Positions 36,198-47,515 of a stretch of DNA of 64,000 bases are shown here, in pieces. Each line of letters opens with the position of its first letter. Position 1 is the stretch's first letter. The position numbers were made by a program, and so were the translations under genes. The stretch spans positions 2,046,001 to 2,110,000 of the forward strand of contig NZ_PPDK01000001.1 of the NCBI RefSeq assembly GCF_003074135.1, written 5' to 3'. The stretch is from Euzebya tangerina (GTDB lineage: Bacteria > Actinomycetota > Nitriliruptoria > Euzebyales > Euzebyaceae). Below the pieces are notes generated by a model. It did not search any database, was not told where the DNA came from, and worked only from the letters and a program-made list of their open reading frames with translations.

Positions 36198-36694
36198 CGC
36201 AGCACCCGCTTCAGCGCACGAACCATCCCCCGACGGTCAGCCGGGCTGACGACCACGACCCCTCTGGACGTGGTCAGCGGGATCACGTGGGTCTCCTCGC
36301 GGGTGGTCAGATAGGCCCGGAAGATCCCCAGGTCGCTGCGACGAAAGCGGCCGTACCAGCCGAAGACGCCACTCGATCCGCCGATCCGGATGCCCAGGCG
36401 ACCTGGGTCATCGTGCCGACTGAACCCGTCCACATCCGCGGACCAGGGGCGCCAGAACCGCCGGCGGACCGCCAGCGTGGTGCCGTCGAGGTCATACCCG
36501 GTCGGGCCCATCGCCCAGGACAGGCCCATCGTCGTGGCACTGATCAGCACCATCAGCAGCACCAGCGCCGCGGACCCACTCAGGAGTCCAATCCCGGCCG
36601 GAATCATGAAGGTCAACCCGAGGGTGAACTGGGTGGTGGCGCGGCCGACGCGGTCGAGGTCCGCGGCCGCGAACTGGGGGTCGCCGTCGCTCAC
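36194..36694 (-). CDS. Membrane protein with bacterial PH-like domain, between accD and accE
   Basis: A 166-residue protein with two adjacent membrane segments (about 22-38 and 42-62). A beta-rich cytoplasmic domain follows ([14 protein letters not shown] and [13 protein letters not shown]), as in bacterial PH domain membrane proteins. It is coupled by 4-base overlaps (GTGA, ATGA) to the carboxylase beta gene upstream and to accE downstream. Nothing in it resembles a known carboxylase subunit, so its place in the operon is unexplained. Confidence 0.65.
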   Translation of the reverse strand: MSDGDPQFAAADLDRVGRATTQFTLGLTFMIPAGIGLLSGSAALVLLMVLISATTMGLSWAMGPTGYDLDGTTLAVRRRFWRPWSADVDGFSRHDDPGRLGIRIGGSSGVFGWYGRFRRSDLGIFRAYLTTREETHVIPLTTSRGVVVVSPADRRGMVRALKRVLR

Positions 36695-38259
36695 AGCGGG
36701 ATGTTGCCGTGCTTGCGTGCCGGGGCCGGCTCCCGCTTGGTCCGCGCCAACTCGAGTGCCTTGATCAGCGCTGGGCGGGTGTTGGCCGGCTCGATGACAT
36801 CATCGACGTAGCCGCGCTCCGCCGCGATGTAGGGGGTGGCGAACCGCTCATCGTAGTACTCGATGAACTCGGCGCGCTTGGCCTCGACGTCCTCCCCGGC
36901 CTCCTCCGCGGCAGCCAACTCCCTGCGGTAGAGGATGTTGACCGCTCCCTGCGGACCCATGACCGCCACCTCGGCGGAGGGCCACGCCAGGTTGATGTCG
37001 GCCCCCACGTGCTTGGAGCCCATGACGTCGTAGGCGCCCCCGTAGGCCTTTCTCGTGATCACGGTCAGCTTCGGCACGGTCGCCTCGCAGTAGGCGTAGA
37101 GCAGCTTCGCGCCGTGGCGGATGATGCCGTTCCACTCCTGCTCGGTTCCCGGCAGGAAGCCGGGGACGTCCTCGAAGGTGATGATCGGGATGTTGAACGC
37201 GTCGCAGGTCCGGACGAAGCGCGCGCCCTTCTCCGACGCCTCGATGTTCAGGGTCCCGGCGAGCGACATGGGCTGATTGCCCACGATGCCGACGACGTGA
37301 CCGTTCAGCCGGGCGAAGCCGATCACGATGTTGGTGGCGAAGTGCTGCTGCACCTCCAGGAACTCGCCATCGTCGACGACTCGGCCGATGATGTCCCGCA
37401 TGTCGTAGGGGACGTTCGAGGAGTCGGGCAGGAAGGTGTTGAGCTCCTCGTCCGCGCGTTCGGGGTCGTCGGTCGGCGTCTCGTACGGCGGCTCCTCCAG
37501 GTTGTTCTGCGGGAGGAAGGACAGCAGGTAGACGAGGTCGGCGATGCAGGCCTCCTCGTCGTCGGAGGCGAAGTGGGCGACACCGGACTTGGTGTTGTGG
37601 CTCATCGCGCCGCCGAGCTCCTCCATGCTCACGTCCTCGCCGGTGACGGTCTTGATCACCTCGGGTCCGGTGATGAACATGTGGGAGGTCTCCTTCACCA
37701 TGAAGATGAAGTCGGTCATGGCCGGGCTGTAGACCGCGCCACCGGCGCACGGGCCCATGATGGCCGAGATCTGGGGGATGACGCCGCTGGCCTGGACGTT
37801 GGCGTGGAAGATCTCGCCGTAGCCACCGAGCGCCACGACACCCTCCTGGATCCGGGCCCCGCCGGAGTCGTTCAATCCGATCATCGGCACGCCCATCTTG
37901 AGCGCCAGTCCCATGACCTTGGTGATCTTGGCCGCGAAGACCTCGCCGAGGGACCCGCCGAAGACCGTGAAGTCCTGGGCGAACACGCAGACCTGTCGAC
38001 CCTCGATCGTGCCGTAGCCCGTCACGACGCCGTCTCCGGGAACCTTCTTGTCCTCCAGACCAAACCCAGTGGCCCGGTGGACGGCCAGCCGGTCGAGCTC
38101 GACGAAGCTCCCGTCATCGAGCAGCAGATCGATCCGTTCCCGCGCCGTGAGCTTGCCCTTCTCGTGCTGTTTGGAGATGGAGCTCTCGGAGGCGGCGTGA
38201 AGCGCCTCATCCATCCGACGACGAAGTGTTTCGAGCTTGGACGCGGTGGTGGCAGACAC
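36691..38259 (-). CDS. accD5: Acyl-CoA carboxylase beta subunit (AccD5/PccB-like carboxyltransferase)
   Basis: A 522-residue carboxyltransferase with both CoA-binding halves. Motifs include [12 protein letters not shown] near residue 30, [24 protein letters not shown] and D-V-P-G-F-L-P-G with G-G-A-Y-D-V-M. This is the propionyl/acetyl-CoA carboxylase beta family of the decarboxylase-like clan. I chose GTG 38259 (V-S-A-T-T-A-S-K-L); the frame is open to 38487 but without similarity. First gene of accD-PH-accE. Confidence 0.93.
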   Translation of the reverse strand: MSATTASKLETLRRRMDEALHAASESSISKQHEKGKLTARERIDLLLDDGSFVELDRLAVHRATGFGLEDKKVPGDGVVTGYGTIEGRQVCVFAQDFTVFGGSLGEVFAAKITKVMGLALKMGVPMIGLNDSGGARIQEGVVALGGYGEIFHANVQASGVIPQISAIMGPCAGGAVYSPAMTDFIFMVKETSHMFITGPEVIKTVTGEDVSMEELGGAMSHNTKSGVAHFASDDEEACIADLVYLLSFLPQNNLEEPPYETPTDDPERADEELNTFLPDSSNVPYDMRDIIGRVVDDGEFLEVQQHFATNIVIGFARLNGHVVGIVGNQPMSLAGTLNIEASEKGARFVRTCDAFNIPIITFEDVPGFLPGTEQEWNGIIRHGAKLLYAYCEATVPKLTVITRKAYGGAYDVMGSKHVGADINLAWPSAEVAVMGPQGAVNILYRRELAAAEEAGEDVEAKRAEFIEYYDERFATPYIAAERGYVDDVIEPANTRPALIKALELARTKREPAPARKHGNIPL

Positions 38260-38395
38260 GGGGACGGAGGCTACCCCGCTCACCCAGGGGACTGGTAGCT
38301 GGAGGACGTGGCCCGTCCCAGCGGTCAGGTGGCTCTCCGGCGGGCCGGGGACGTTGGCCCTCAAGGTGCCCTCGTGGCAGGCCGACCCACACTCC

Positions 38396-41113
38396 ATGAG
38401 TCTCCCGCAGTTCGCTCGCCGCCTGCCCAGCATTCGCGGCCTGCTCCTGGTCGGCGGCCTGCTCCTCCTCGTCCCGTTGCTGTTCACGACGGGGATCGAG
38501 TTGATCGAAGCCGATCAGCGCGTGGATGCCTCCACCAGTGCGACGGAGTCCGCTGACCGACTTGGTGTCCTGCTGCGGCTTGCGCCGGCGATCCGGGTTG
38601 AGACCAACGCGTCGGTGTCAGCCATGGGCAGCGAGGAGATCCCCGCCGAGATCCCACCCTTCATCCTGGCGACGGTCGGGCTCGACTTCGAGGCAGCCCT
38701 CACGGACTCCCGTGAGGTCGTCGATCAGCTGCTGGCCCAGTTGGATGACGACGAGATCCACCAGCTCCTGGCGGACCTGCGCCCGCAGGTCGAGGGCGCG
38801 GAGATCCAGCAGGTGTTCGATGGCTTCAACGCCGCCGCCGAAGTGATCGACGTGGCCATCGACCAGGAGGTCCAGACCCTGACCGCAGCAGCGGTTGATT
38901 CCGGTCGCGGCGGTCAGCTCATCGCGGCTGTGCGGGTCGCCGAAGCCGTTGCCGCGGTGCAGGTGGCCCAGGCTGGTCTGGTCCCACAGTGGGGCGCGCT
39001 GGTGGCTCCCGTGAGCGCTCCCGACACCAGCCAGGTCCGACAGCTCAGTGACGGCGTCGCGCAGTTGCGGCGTGCCGCTCGCGATCTGGATGTGGTCGCC
39101 GCGGGAACCGACGTGGGGGAGCAGTGGCGCGCCATCCACGACTCGCCGGAGAACCGCCGACTCATCGCACGCTTCGAGGACGCCGTCGAGCAGTTCAGCC
39201 TCTCCGGGGCCCGCGATCCCGCCGTCGACGTCCCCCTCTTCGCCGAGAACATCGACATCGACCAGATCAGCGAGGCCGTCGAGATCATCGGTGCCGCCAC
39301 TGCCGACAGTGAGCTGTTGGCCGAGCAGTTCGACGTCCTGGTCGACACGGCCCTGTCCCAGGTCAACCAGGCAGCCACCGACGCCGCGGACGAGGCCCGA
39401 CTGATCCGCAACCGGACGTTGGGCTGGGCGGTCGGCTTCGGCATGGTCCTCGTCCTGCTGGGCACATCGCTGTTCGTGGTGGTCGTCGGTCCGGTCCGGC
39501 GCATGGAAGCGGTCGCCCGGGCGCTCCGGGACGGTCACCTCGACAAGACGGCCGACGAGCAGGGCCCGCGCGAACTCCGGATCGCGGCCGGCGTCCTGAA
39601 CGAGGCTGTCGCGTCGGTCCGACTGGCGGAGCAACAGGCCGCCGCGTTGGCGGCAGAGCGCCTGGACGACCCGGTCCTGAACCAGTCGGTGGCCGGTCGG
39701 CTCGGCGTCTCCCTCCAACGAACGGTGACCAGGCTTGCGGCCTCGCTCGCCGAGCGAGAGGAGTTCCAGCGGCAGCTCTCCCACGAGGCCAGCCACGACG
39801 GACTGACCACCCTGCCGAACCGCCGTGCGATCATGACCCACCTGGAGGAGGCGCTGTGGCGGCTGTCACGGCGCGACACCTCCATCGCCCTGCTCTTCGT
39901 CGACCTCGACGGCTTCCGGGAGATCAACGAGGAGCACGGCCACCTCGTCGGTGACATGGTCCTGCGCATCCTCTCCGACCGGCTGCTCGAAGTCTCACGG
40001 GACACGGATCTGGTCGGACGCATGGGTGGCGACGAGTTCGTCGTGGTCGCCCAGGATCTCGGCCGGATCGAGCACGCCGCGGCCGTTGCCAAGCGGGTCG
40101 GCGAGCGCCTGAACGAACCCATCACCGCCGCGGGTGTGACGGTGATCCCCGACGCGAGCATCGGTGTCGCCTTCACCTCCGATCCGGCGGCCACGCCGGA
40201 GGAGCTGTTCCGAGACGCCGACATGGCGGTCGCCCAAGCCAAGCTGGAGGGCCGCGGCCAGGTCGCGGTGTGCGACGAGGACATGCGCCGCCATCTGCTG
40301 GAACAGGGCGAGATGGAGGATGCCATCCGGGCGGCCATGGACGGCGACGAGTTCCACCTCGTCTTCCAGCCGGCCATCGACACCCGTACGGGGGCGGCCA
40401 TGTCGCTCGAGGCCCTGATCCGGTGGGATCGGCCCGAGGTCGGCTTCGTCTCACCCGGGGAGTTCATCCCGGTGGCCGAGCGCAGCGACCTGATCGTCGA
40501 GTTGGACCGGTGGGTCCTCCGTGCCGTGGCCAGACAGATCGCGGCGTGGCAGTCCCACCCGGGCCTGTCAGGCATTCCGGTGGCAGTCAACATCTCCGGC
40601 CGTCACGTCGGCAACGGGACCCTGGCGAAGGACGTGCGGGCCGTCCTCGACGAGTTCTACATCGAACCGCAGTCCCTGATGATCGAGGTCACCGAGACCG
40701 CAGTGCTCGACGACGAGCGGGGCGCCGCCCAGCAGCTGACCGCGCTTCGCTCCATGGGTGTCAAGATCGCGCTGGACGACTTCGGGACGGGCTACATGTC
40801 TCTGGCGCACCTCCGGAGCCTGCCGGTCGACACGCTCAAGATCGACCGGAGCTTCGTCGCCAAGATGGAGGAGTCCACCGACCGGTCCCTGGTCGAGTTG
40901 ATGGTCAACACCGGCCACCTGTTGGGCCTGTCGGTCACCGCCGAGGGTATCGAGACGCAGGAGGAGGCCGACGGGCTCACCGAGCTCGGGGCTGACGCCC
41001 TGCAGGGCTTCCTGCTGTGCAAGCCCATCGTCAGTGACGAGCTGGAGCGGCGGCTGCAGGGGCAGACCGCACTGGTCGGGCCGCTCTCGGTCACCGACAC
41101 CTGGATGGCCTGA
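38396..41113 (+). CDS. Membrane GGDEF-EAL protein (dual c-di-GMP domain)
   Basis: The 905-residue protein has an N-terminal membrane anchor (residues about 15-33), a long extracytoplasmic alpha-helical sensor and a second membrane helix near 340-360. A HAMP-like linker comes next, then a GGDEF domain with intact G-G-D-E-F, the I-site R-D-T-D and D-G-L-T-T-L-P-N-R. The EAL domain has S-L-E-A-L-I-R-W and D-D-F-G-T-G-Y. Both catalytic signatures look complete, so it may make and degrade c-di-GMP. Start ATG 38396; the upstream frame overlaps the accD start region. Confidence 0.9.
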   Translation: MSLPQFARRLPSIRGLLLVGGLLLLVPLLFTTGIELIEADQRVDASTSATESADRLGVLLRLAPAIRVETNASVSAMGSEEIPAEIPPFILATVGLDFEAALTDSREVVDQLLAQLDDDEIHQLLADLRPQVEGAEIQQVFDGFNAAAEVIDVAIDQEVQTLTAAAVDSGRGGQLIAAVRVAEAVAAVQVAQAGLVPQWGALVAPVSAPDTSQVRQLSDGVAQLRRAARDLDVVAAGTDVGEQWRAIHDSPENRRLIARFEDAVEQFSLSGARDPAVDVPLFAENIDIDQISEAVEIIGAATADSELLAEQFDVLVDTALSQVNQAATDAADEARLIRNRTLGWAVGFGMVLVLLGTSLFVVVVGPVRRMEAVARALRDGHLDKTADEQGPRELRIAAGVLNEAVASVRLAEQQAAALAAERLDDPVLNQSVAGRLGVSLQRTVTRLAASLAEREEFQRQLSHEASHDGLTTLPNRRAIMTHLEEALWRLSRRDTSIALLFVDLDGFREINEEHGHLVGDMVLRILSDRLLEVSRDTDLVGRMGGDEFVVVAQDLGRIEHAAAVAKRVGERLNEPITAAGVTVIPDASIGVAFTSDPAATPEELFRDADMAVAQAKLEGRGQVAVCDEDMRRHLLEQGEMEDAIRAAMDGDEFHLVFQPAIDTRTGAAMSLEALIRWDRPEVGFVSPGEFIPVAERSDLIVELDRWVLRAVARQIAAWQSHPGLSGIPVAVNISGRHVGNGTLAKDVRAVLDEFYIEPQSLMIEVTETAVLDDERGAAQQLTALRSMGVKIALDDFGTGYMSLAHLRSLPVDTLKIDRSFVAKMEESTDRSLVELMVNTGHLLGLSVTAEGIETQEEADGLTELGADALQGFLLCKPIVSDELERRLQGQTALVGPLSVTDTWMA

Positions 41114-41163
41114 TACCCACCTGGACGGCGTGCTCCCTCAGCTCGAGCTCTAGCATCAGGCGG

Positions 41164-41961
41164 GTGCCAGCGACTGATCCACCCGCCGAGTTCCTGCGTG
41201 GGTTGCAGCAGACTCGTCTGGTCTCCTCGGCGTCCTACGTGCCGTCCATCGGCTCGACCAACGCGGCGTTGCTGGGCCGCCCGGCCCCACCCGGCACGTT
41301 GCTGATCGCTGATGAGCAGACCGCTGGCCGCGGCCGCCGGGGACGGAGCTGGTATGCGCCGCCTGGCACCTCACTGATGTTCAGCCTGGCCGTGGAGCTC
41401 CGCCTCGATGCCGCCAGCCGCTCGCTGGTCACCTTGGCGGCGGGCGCAGCGCTCATCCAGGCGATCCGGGAGGCTCTGGACCCTGTCACCCCACGGGTGG
41501 GGCTGAAGTGGCCGAACGACCTGCTGATCGGCGAGGCGAAGGCTGCCGGGATCCTGACCGAGTCCCAGGATGAGCTGATCGTGATCGGCGTCGGGATCAA
41601 CGTGGACTGGCGTGACGTCGACCCGCCCCCGGCGATCCAGGCCACGTCCCTCGCCGAGGCGGCCGGTCAAGACGTCGACCGCTGGGATCTGCTGGGCCGG
41701 CTGGTCACGCGGCTGGACGCGGAGCTCGAGGAACTGGAGCGTGATCCAGGCGGCGTCGTGCCGCGCTACGTCCCGTCCTGCGTCACCATCGGACGGACTG
41801 TCTCCGCGACCGTGGGGGACCGGTCGATGACCGGCCGCGCCGTTGGCGTGACCACGGCAGGGCACCTGCAACTGAGCCTGGCCGATGGTCGCCGAGTCAC
41901 GGTCACCGCCGGTGAGGTGACCCACATCCGCCCGGCGGGCCATCCGGACGAGAGGGCCTGA
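41164..41961 (+). CDS. birA: Biotin-[acetyl-CoA carboxylase] ligase BirA (group I)
   Basis: The 265-residue ligase has the biotin/ATP site G-R-G-R-R-G-R-S-W, K-W-P-N-D-L and G-I-N-V-D. The first 30 residues have no helix-turn-helix, so it is a non-regulating group I enzyme. It attaches biotin to the lysine of the E-A-M-K-M domains encoded nearby (accA3 and the methylcrotonyl-CoA carboxylase alpha subunit). The GTG start at 41164 lies 50 bases after the GGDEF-EAL gene; whether they share a promoter is unclear. Confidence 0.93.
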   Translation: MPATDPPAEFLRGLQQTRLVSSASYVPSIGSTNAALLGRPAPPGTLLIADEQTAGRGRRGRSWYAPPGTSLMFSLAVELRLDAASRSLVTLAAGAALIQAIREALDPVTPRVGLKWPNDLLIGEAKAAGILTESQDELIVIGVGINVDWRDVDPPPAIQATSLAEAAGQDVDRWDLLGRLVTRLDAELEELERDPGGVVPRYVPSCVTIGRTVSATVGDRSMTGRAVGVTTAGHLQLSLADGRRVTVTAGEVTHIRPAGHPDERA

Positions 41962-41989
41962 CCGAACCGGATTAGCATGGTCAGGTGCG

Positions 41990-42910
41990 ATGAACGATTC
42001 CAAACCAGTTGAGCCGACCGAGGCGCTGCCACCCGCGGGAGCACGGCCGCCGAGCCGCGAGCCGATGCCGCCCCCGCAGCTGGGCACGGCGCCTGATCCG
42101 CGGGAGCGCACGCAGGTGCTGGGCCAGACCGAAGCCGCACAGGTCCGACCTCCGACCACGTCCTACACCGAGGAGTACGTGGCGGACGAGCGCACGATGA
42201 TCGACCACGCTGAGGCGGAGGCTGGGCCGGCCGCAGTACCGCCGTCCGAGCCTCCTGCCGGCCCGGACTCGGGCAAGCGGTCCTGGACCACCACGACCAT
42301 GGTGCTCACGGCGATCGCGGCGCTGCTGATCGGTGCGATCCTGACCCTCCTGCTCCTGCCCGAGGAGGACCGCCAGGTCGTGCTCGACGAGCAGGCGGCC
42401 CAGCAGGCACTGCTCGAGGCGCAGCAGTCGTCGGCCGAGCAGCAGGCGCGCATCGCCGAGCTGGAGGCGGCCCTGGCGCAGCGGGATGCCGAGCTGGCCG
42501 AGGCCCGGGCGCAGGTCGCCGGTGATCAGGCGGCGGTCGACCAGGCGCAGGCCGGGCGGGAGGCGGCGCTGGCCGAGCGGGAGACCGCGCTCGAGGAGTT
42601 GCAGGCGACGCTTGATGGTCGTGAGCAGGCAGTCGCTGCACGGGAGGAGGCGGTGGCCACGGCCGAGGCTGCAGCTGCCGCTGCGGCCCAGCAGGCTGCC
42701 GAGGCCGCCCAGCAAGCCGAGCAGGCGGCGGAGGAGGCCGGGCTGGACCTGCCGGACGTCCAGCTGCCGGAGTTCGGCGGCGATGGGCCGGTCTTCGAGG
42801 TCCCCGATGTCGGTGAGGTCGACATCCCCGAGCTGCCGTCCGTCGATGAGGATGTGGCCCGAGGCATCTTCGAGCGGTTCGTCGACCGACTGAACAGCAT
42901 CTTCGAGTAG
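41990..42910 (+). CDS. Single-pass membrane protein with long coiled coil
   Basis: The 306-residue protein has a Pro/Glu-rich N-terminal region (1-95), one membrane helix (about 100-122), then an Ala/Glu/Gln-rich coiled coil (about 130-245) and a Pro/Asp/Val-rich acidic tail. The sequence is low complexity, with no known domain. It sits 28 bases after birA and may be co-transcribed. It could be a scaffold or cell-envelope protein; I cannot say more. Confidence 0.7.
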   Translation: MNDSKPVEPTEALPPAGARPPSREPMPPPQLGTAPDPRERTQVLGQTEAAQVRPPTTSYTEEYVADERTMIDHAEAEAGPAAVPPSEPPAGPDSGKRSWTTTTMVLTAIAALLIGAILTLLLLPEEDRQVVLDEQAAQQALLEAQQSSAEQQARIAELEAALAQRDAELAEARAQVAGDQAAVDQAQAGREAALAERETALEELQATLDGREQAVAAREEAVATAEAAAAAAAQQAAEAAQQAEQAAEEAGLDLPDVQLPEFGGDGPVFEVPDVGEVDIPELPSVDEDVARGIFERFVDRLNSIFE

Positions 42911-42987
42911 CCGGCGGCCAACACGGTCCTCGGTACAAGACCTCCACGCCCGAATGGGGGAGGAGTCGCGGTACTAGGATCACCGCG

Positions 42988-44607
42988 ATGACGACGCCGT
43001 ATCCCCAGTTGACGCCGGCGGCTGGGCGCCGGGATGACACCTACCCCACCTGGTCGGACGCCAACACGGCCCTCGCCGCAGACCTGGCCGAGCAGCTCGC
43101 CGCGGTGGCACTCGGAGGCGGCGAGCGAGCCCGAGCCAGGCACACCGACCGCGGGAAGATGTTGCCGCGCGACCGGGTCGACGCCCTCCTCGATCCGCTG
43201 TCCCCGTTCCTCGAGTTGTCCCCGATGGCGGCTCACGGTCTCTACGACGGCGACGCTCCGAGTGCTGGCGTGATCACCGGCGTCGGCCGCGTCAGCGGGC
43301 GTGAGTGCGTGATCGTGGCCAACGACGCCACCGTCAAGGGCGGCACGTACTTCCCGATGACGGTCAAGAAGCACCTCCGCGCACAGGAGGTGGCGCTGCA
43401 GAACCACCTGCCGTGCATCTACCTGGTCGACTCCGGCGGCGCGTTCCTGCCCAAGCAGGACGAGGTGTTCCCCGACCGGGACCACTTCGGCCGGATCTTC
43501 TACAACCAAGCCAACCTGTCCAAGCGCGGCATCCCCCAGGTCGCCGCCGTGATGGGATCCTGCACGGCTGGTGGTGCCTACGTACCCGCGATGAGCGACG
43601 AGACCGTCATCGTCCGCAACCAGGGCACCATCTTCCTGGGCGGGCCACCGTTGGTGAAAGCCGCTACCGGGGAGGTGGTGACCGCCGAGGAGTTGGGTGG
43701 AGGCGACCTGCACAGCCGGACCAGTGGCGTGACCGACCACCTGGCGGACAACGACGCACACGCGGTGCAGATCGTTCGGCAGATCGTCGCCTCCTTCGCC
43801 CCGAAGCCTGCCGTCCCCTGGACCGTCGTAGCCGGTAAGGACCCAGCGGCAGACCCCGAGGAGTTGTACGGCGTCGTCCCCCCCGACACCAAGACCCCGT
43901 ACGACGTGCGAGAGGTCATCGCGCGGGTGGTCGACGACTCCCGCTTCGCCGAGTTCAAGGCCCTCTACGGCACGACCCTGGTCACGGGCTTCGCCCACAT
44001 CATGGGTCATCCGGTCGGCATCATCGCCAACAACGGCATCCTCTTCCGCGAGTCGGCACTCAAGGGCGCGCACTTCATCGAGCTGTGTGACCGGCGGAAG
44101 ACGCCGCTGGTGTTCCTGCAGAACATCTCCGGCTTCATGGTCGGCCGTGACTATGAGGCCGGCGGCATCGCCAAGGACGGGGCGAAGCTGGTCACGGCCG
44201 TATCGACGGCCAGCGTCCCCAAGCTGACCGTGGTGATCGGTGGGTCGTTCGGGGCGGGCAACTACGGCATGGCCGGCCGGGCCTACTCACCCCGATTCCT
44301 GTGGATGTGGCCGAACGCGCGGATCAGCGTGATGGGCGGCGAGCAGGCCGCCACGGTCCTGGCAACCATCCAGGCCGACCGGGCCGAGGCTCGCGGTGAG
44401 GCGTGGACGGCAGCGGATGACGAGGCGTTCAAGGCGCCACTGCTGGAGCAGTACGAGCGGCAGGGCCATCCCTACTACTCAACCGCTCGCCTGTGGGACG
44501 ACGGCGTCATCGACCCGCTCGACACCCGCATGGTCCTCGGCCTGGCCCTGTCGGCCTGTGCCAACGCACCGGTGGCGGATCCCTCCTATGGCGTGTTCCG
44601 CATGTGA
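42988..44607 (+). CDS. mccB: Methylcrotonyl-CoA carboxylase beta subunit
   Basis: A 539-residue carboxyltransferase of the methylcrotonyl-CoA type. Motifs include G-K-M-L-P-R-D-R-V near residue 52, the glycine-rich [25 protein letters not shown] and [13 protein letters not shown]. The last two distinguish it from propionyl-CoA enzymes. It acts in leucine breakdown with the alpha subunit at 47516. A divergent MFS and coiled-coil pair lies between them on the other strand; the MFS tail overlaps this gene by 22 bases. Confidence 0.93.
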   Translation: MTTPYPQLTPAAGRRDDTYPTWSDANTALAADLAEQLAAVALGGGERARARHTDRGKMLPRDRVDALLDPLSPFLELSPMAAHGLYDGDAPSAGVITGVGRVSGRECVIVANDATVKGGTYFPMTVKKHLRAQEVALQNHLPCIYLVDSGGAFLPKQDEVFPDRDHFGRIFYNQANLSKRGIPQVAAVMGSCTAGGAYVPAMSDETVIVRNQGTIFLGGPPLVKAATGEVVTAEELGGGDLHSRTSGVTDHLADNDAHAVQIVRQIVASFAPKPAVPWTVVAGKDPAADPEELYGVVPPDTKTPYDVREVIARVVDDSRFAEFKALYGTTLVTGFAHIMGHPVGIIANNGILFRESALKGAHFIELCDRRKTPLVFLQNISGFMVGRDYEAGGIAKDGAKLVTAVSTASVPKLTVVIGGSFGAGNYGMAGRAYSPRFLWMWPNARISVMGGEQAATVLATIQADRAEARGEAWTAADDEAFKAPLLEQYERQGHPYYSTARLWDDGVIDPLDTRMVLGLALSACANAPVADPSYGVFRM

Positions 44608-45854
44608 GTCCTCAGCGGCGGCGTCCCTGACCCGGGGGGAATCACCGCATTAGGGGTGGCAGCAGACGCTGAGAAGGCGCGACGCCGCCAGATGACGGCG
44701 AGCAGGGTGGCCGCAGCCGTGACCAGCGCAACCATCGTCCAGCCCTGGGCATAGATGCCCTGCCGGTCCACGATCCAGCCGAAGAGCACCGGACCGAGCG
44801 CAAAGCCACCGTAGAACCCGATCAGCACGACACCCGATGCCACCCCAGCCACGGACCGAGGGGCCTGCCGGATCACGGCCAACATCGCCACGCCGTTCCA
44901 GGCGGCCAGGCTGGAGCCGATCAGGATGGCTGATCCCCAGAGCAGCAGCTGCCGGTCGCTGGTCGTGACGGCCAGCCCCAGGGCCCCGACCACGGCCACG
45001 GCACCCATCACGACCAGGGCCCAGCGGACGGTGGATGCCACCCGGTCGGCCAGCTGACCCCAGCCGAGGCGGGCGAGGATGGCGATGGCGCCGACGACGG
45101 CCGAGGTCCAGCCGGCCACCGTCTCGGTGAGGTGCAGATCCTCCACCGCGAAGAGGGGCAGGTAGGCGCTGACGCTCGAGATCCCCATGCCCATTGCCAG
45201 GGCGTACACCGTCAACCAGCCGGTCCCAGGCGGCAACCGATCAGTCTTCGTCCGCGGGGAGGGCCCGTCGGGGGCAGTCGACTGCGGCGCTACCGTCTGC
45301 CGCGTGAGCACCAGCCCGAGGAGACAGACCGCGATGCAGGTGGCAACGGCAATGCGCCAGTTGCTGACGGTCGCGACCACCGGCAGCGCGGCACTGCCGA
45401 CGAAGACGCCGACCTGGATGCCGGCCTGCTTCACCCCGGTGACGATGCCCTGACTGGCCGGTCGGACCTGGCGTTGGATCACCATGTTGGTGACCGGATT
45501 GGCGATCGCGATGGCGAAGCCGCAGGAGAGCGATCCGAGGATCAGCCACGGATAGTCCGGTGAGACCGCCACCACCAGCACGCTGGCAGCCATGCTCCCG
45601 AAGAGTGCCATCAGCGGCATGCGGGCGCCCAGCCGGTCACTCCAGCGTCCGGCGGACATGCTGAGTGCCGCTGCGCTGACGTACATGGCCGTGGTCAGGC
45701 TGCCCAACTGGGTGCGTGACAGGCCGAGATCCCGGGTCAGGAACGGGCCCAACGCCCCGAACGCGACCTGCAGCAGCACGGCGACGGTCATCGCGAGGGC
45801 CAGGGTCGTGATCAGGAGGGCCTGCCGCCCGCCTGACTCGGTCGGTCTGATCAC
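44586..45854 (-). CDS. MFS transporter
   Basis: A 422-residue transporter with about 12 membrane segments and the loop motif [12 protein letters not shown] near residue 70, as in CynX/NimT-like major facilitators. I chose GTG 45854 because it overlaps the upstream coiled-coil stop as GTGA; an ATG at 45902 would overlap further. Its location inside the leucine catabolism cluster suggests uptake or export of a related acid, but substrate is unknown. Confidence 0.82.
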   Translation of the reverse strand: MIRPTESGGRQALLITTLALAMTVAVLLQVAFGALGPFLTRDLGLSRTQLGSLTTAMYVSAAALSMSAGRWSDRLGARMPLMALFGSMAASVLVVAVSPDYPWLILGSLSCGFAIAIANPVTNMVIQRQVRPASQGIVTGVKQAGIQVGVFVGSAALPVVATVSNWRIAVATCIAVCLLGLVLTRQTVAPQSTAPDGPSPRTKTDRLPPGTGWLTVYALAMGMGISSVSAYLPLFAVEDLHLTETVAGWTSAVVGAIAILARLGWGQLADRVASTVRWALVVMGAVAVVGALGLAVTTSDRQLLLWGSAILIGSSLAAWNGVAMLAVIRQAPRSVAGVASGVVLIGFYGGFALGPVLFGWIVDRQGIYAQGWTMVALVTAAATLLAVIWRRRAFSASAATPNAVIPPGSGTPPLRTHMRNTP

Positions 45855-46525
45855 TCGGGGTCCGGGTTGCTGCTCGGCTCGCCGCCCGGGTTGGTCGGCC
45901 ACTCTCCCTCGCGCCGGCTGCTGCCCGGTGGCGGCGTGCCGAAGATGCGGCGCAGGCTCGACTCCATCACGTTGACGCCGACGTTGGTCATGTCACGCGC
46001 CGTCTGGGTCAGTCGGTCCGGTGGCGTGAGCAGCGCATCCTGGATGCCATCCCGCACACCCCGCCGCACGCGGGGTATGAGCGCCTCACCGGCCGCCGTC
46101 AGCTCCTCGGTGGCCGCCCTGGTCTTCTCGTCCGCCAGGGCCTGTGCCCGCTCCTCGAGCTCCCGCAGGGTCTGGTCCGCCAGGTCCTTCGCGCGCCGCT
46201 CGAGCTCGTCGAGTCGCTGGTCGGCCAGCGCCTGCGCGCGTCGCTCTGCCTCCCTCAGGTTGGCATCAGCCAACGCCTGGGCCCGCTCCTCCGCCTCGGC
46301 CAGCTTCTCCTCGGCCAGCGCGTGGGCCCGGGTCTCGAGATCGTCCACGACCACACCGGCGCGCGTCTCGAGATCGTCCACGACCACACCGGCGCGCGTC
46401 TCGAGATCGTCGACGACGACCGCGGCGCGCCGCTCCAGATCCGGCGCCAGGACGCCGCGCCACAGCAGGTACAACGCCCCAACCGTGGTGGCGGAGCTGA
46501 GCAGTGCGGTGAGCAGGATCGGCAT
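45851..46525 (-). CDS. Membrane-anchored Ala/Glu-rich coiled-coil protein with 11-residue repeats
   Basis: A 224-residue protein with an N-terminal membrane helix (about 2-22). Three tandem V-V-D-D-L-E-T-R-A-G-V repeats and then A-L-A-D-x-x-L-x-E-A-E-x-R-A-Q repeats form a long helix. The tail is polar. The start at ATG 46525 follows GGAGG with five bases spacing, so the long open frame before it is not used. It resembles a stalk or scaffold protein; family unknown. Translationally coupled to the MFS gene. Confidence 0.72.
   Translation of the reverse strand: MPILLTALLSSATTVGALYLLWRGVLAPDLERRAAVVVDDLETRAGVVVDDLETRAGVVVDDLETRAHALAEEKLAEAEERAQALADANLREAERRAQALADQRLDELERRAKDLADQTLRELEERAQALADEKTRAATEELTAAGEALIPRVRRGVRDGIQDALLTPPDRLTQTARDMTNVGVNVMESSLRRIFGTPPPGSSRREGEWPTNPGGEPSSNPDPE
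46333..46431. repeat. Tandem 33-bp repeats in the coiled-coil gene
   Basis: Two identical 33-bp units, 46333-46365 and 46366-46398, are followed by a diverged third copy to 46431. They encode the 11-residue repeat of the coiled-coil protein. The identical units suggest a recent duplication or ongoing length variation by slippage. Confidence 0.8.
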
Positions 46526-46603
46526 CAAGGCCTCCGGGTCCGGCGGACGACCCCTCCACTCGGGGGCGCGTCCGGCTGCATCGTATGGCCTAGATTCGAC
46601 GGC

Positions 46604-47506
46604 GTGAGCACCGCGACGCCGAACGGCCACGCCGCCAATGAGCCGATCTGGGCGGCCGAACTCTCCTCCCTCCGCGTGCGCCAGGACCTGCGTGGGGTGG
46701 TGACCCTGACCATCGACCGTCCGGCGGTTCGTAACGCCTTCGACGCCGGGCTCATCGCCGAGCTCACCCTGGCAGCCACACGGTTGGCTCAGGATGACCA
46801 GGCACGCGTGGTCGTGCTCACCGGGGCCGGCTCGGTCTTCAGCGCCGGAGGCGACCTGAACTGGATGAAGGGGATGGCGGCCCACACGACGGAGGAGAAC
46901 CACGCCGACGCCGTGAGGATGAACGCCATGTTCCGCGCGCTCTGGGACCTCCCGAGGCCGCTGATCGGCCGGGTGAACGGACACGCCATCGCGGGAGGTA
47001 CGGGCCTGGCCGCCGTATGTGACATCGTCATCGCCGTGGAGGGTGCCCTCTTCGGATTGACCGAGGTGGTCCTCGGGTTGGCACCGGCGGTGATCGCGCC
47101 GTACGTCGTGCGCAAGATCGGCCAGTCCCACGCCCGGGCCCTGTTCGTCACGGGTGAGCTGTTCGACACCACGCGCGCGCACCACATCGGGCTGGTCCAC
47201 GAGGTGGTCCCCGATCTGGACTCGCTGGACGACGCGGTCGCCGGCAGCATCCGCCGGGTGCTCAAGGCAGGACCTCGAGCGGTGGGTGTGGCGAAGCAGA
47301 TGCCCGAGCGTGTCTCGGTGCCCCTGGACGACGCGACCACGATCACACCGGGTGTCATCGCCGGTCTGCGGAGCGGGCCGGAGGGGCAGGAGGGCATGGC
47401 CGCCTTCTTCGAGAAGCGCCCGGCGTCGTGGGTGCCCCACGAACCCGCTGTCGCACCGACGTCCGACCAGTCCGCCAGGTCAGCTGCCGGGTCGGACGAG
47501 AGCTAG
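46604..47506 (+). CDS. Enoyl-CoA hydratase-family protein in leucine catabolism cluster
   Basis: A 300-residue crotonase-fold enzyme starting at GTG 46604. Motifs are V-T-L-T-I-D-R-P-A-V-R-N-A-F, V-F-S-A-G-G-D-L-N-W-M (oxyanion loop) and G-T-G-L-A-A-V-C-D. Its place between the methylcrotonyl-CoA carboxylase subunits points to 3-methylglutaconyl-CoA hydratase (the step after the carboxylase), although the sequence alone does not prove it. It ends 10 bases before mccA, so they form one unit. Confidence 0.86.
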   Translation: MSTATPNGHAANEPIWAAELSSLRVRQDLRGVVTLTIDRPAVRNAFDAGLIAELTLAATRLAQDDQARVVVLTGAGSVFSAGGDLNWMKGMAAHTTEENHADAVRMNAMFRALWDLPRPLIGRVNGHAIAGGTGLAAVCDIVIAVEGALFGLTEVVLGLAPAVIAPYVVRKIGQSHARALFVTGELFDTTRAHHIGLVHEVVPDLDSLDDAVAGSIRRVLKAGPRAVGVAKQMPERVSVPLDDATTITPGVIAGLRSGPEGQEGMAAFFEKRPASWVPHEPAVAPTSDQSARSAAGSDES

Positions 47507-47515
47507 GGGCCCACG

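Noticed and set aside
42526-44073. 515-codon minus-strand frame over the coiled-coil gene and mccB
   Set aside because: Shadow of mccB; no similarity and atypical composition.
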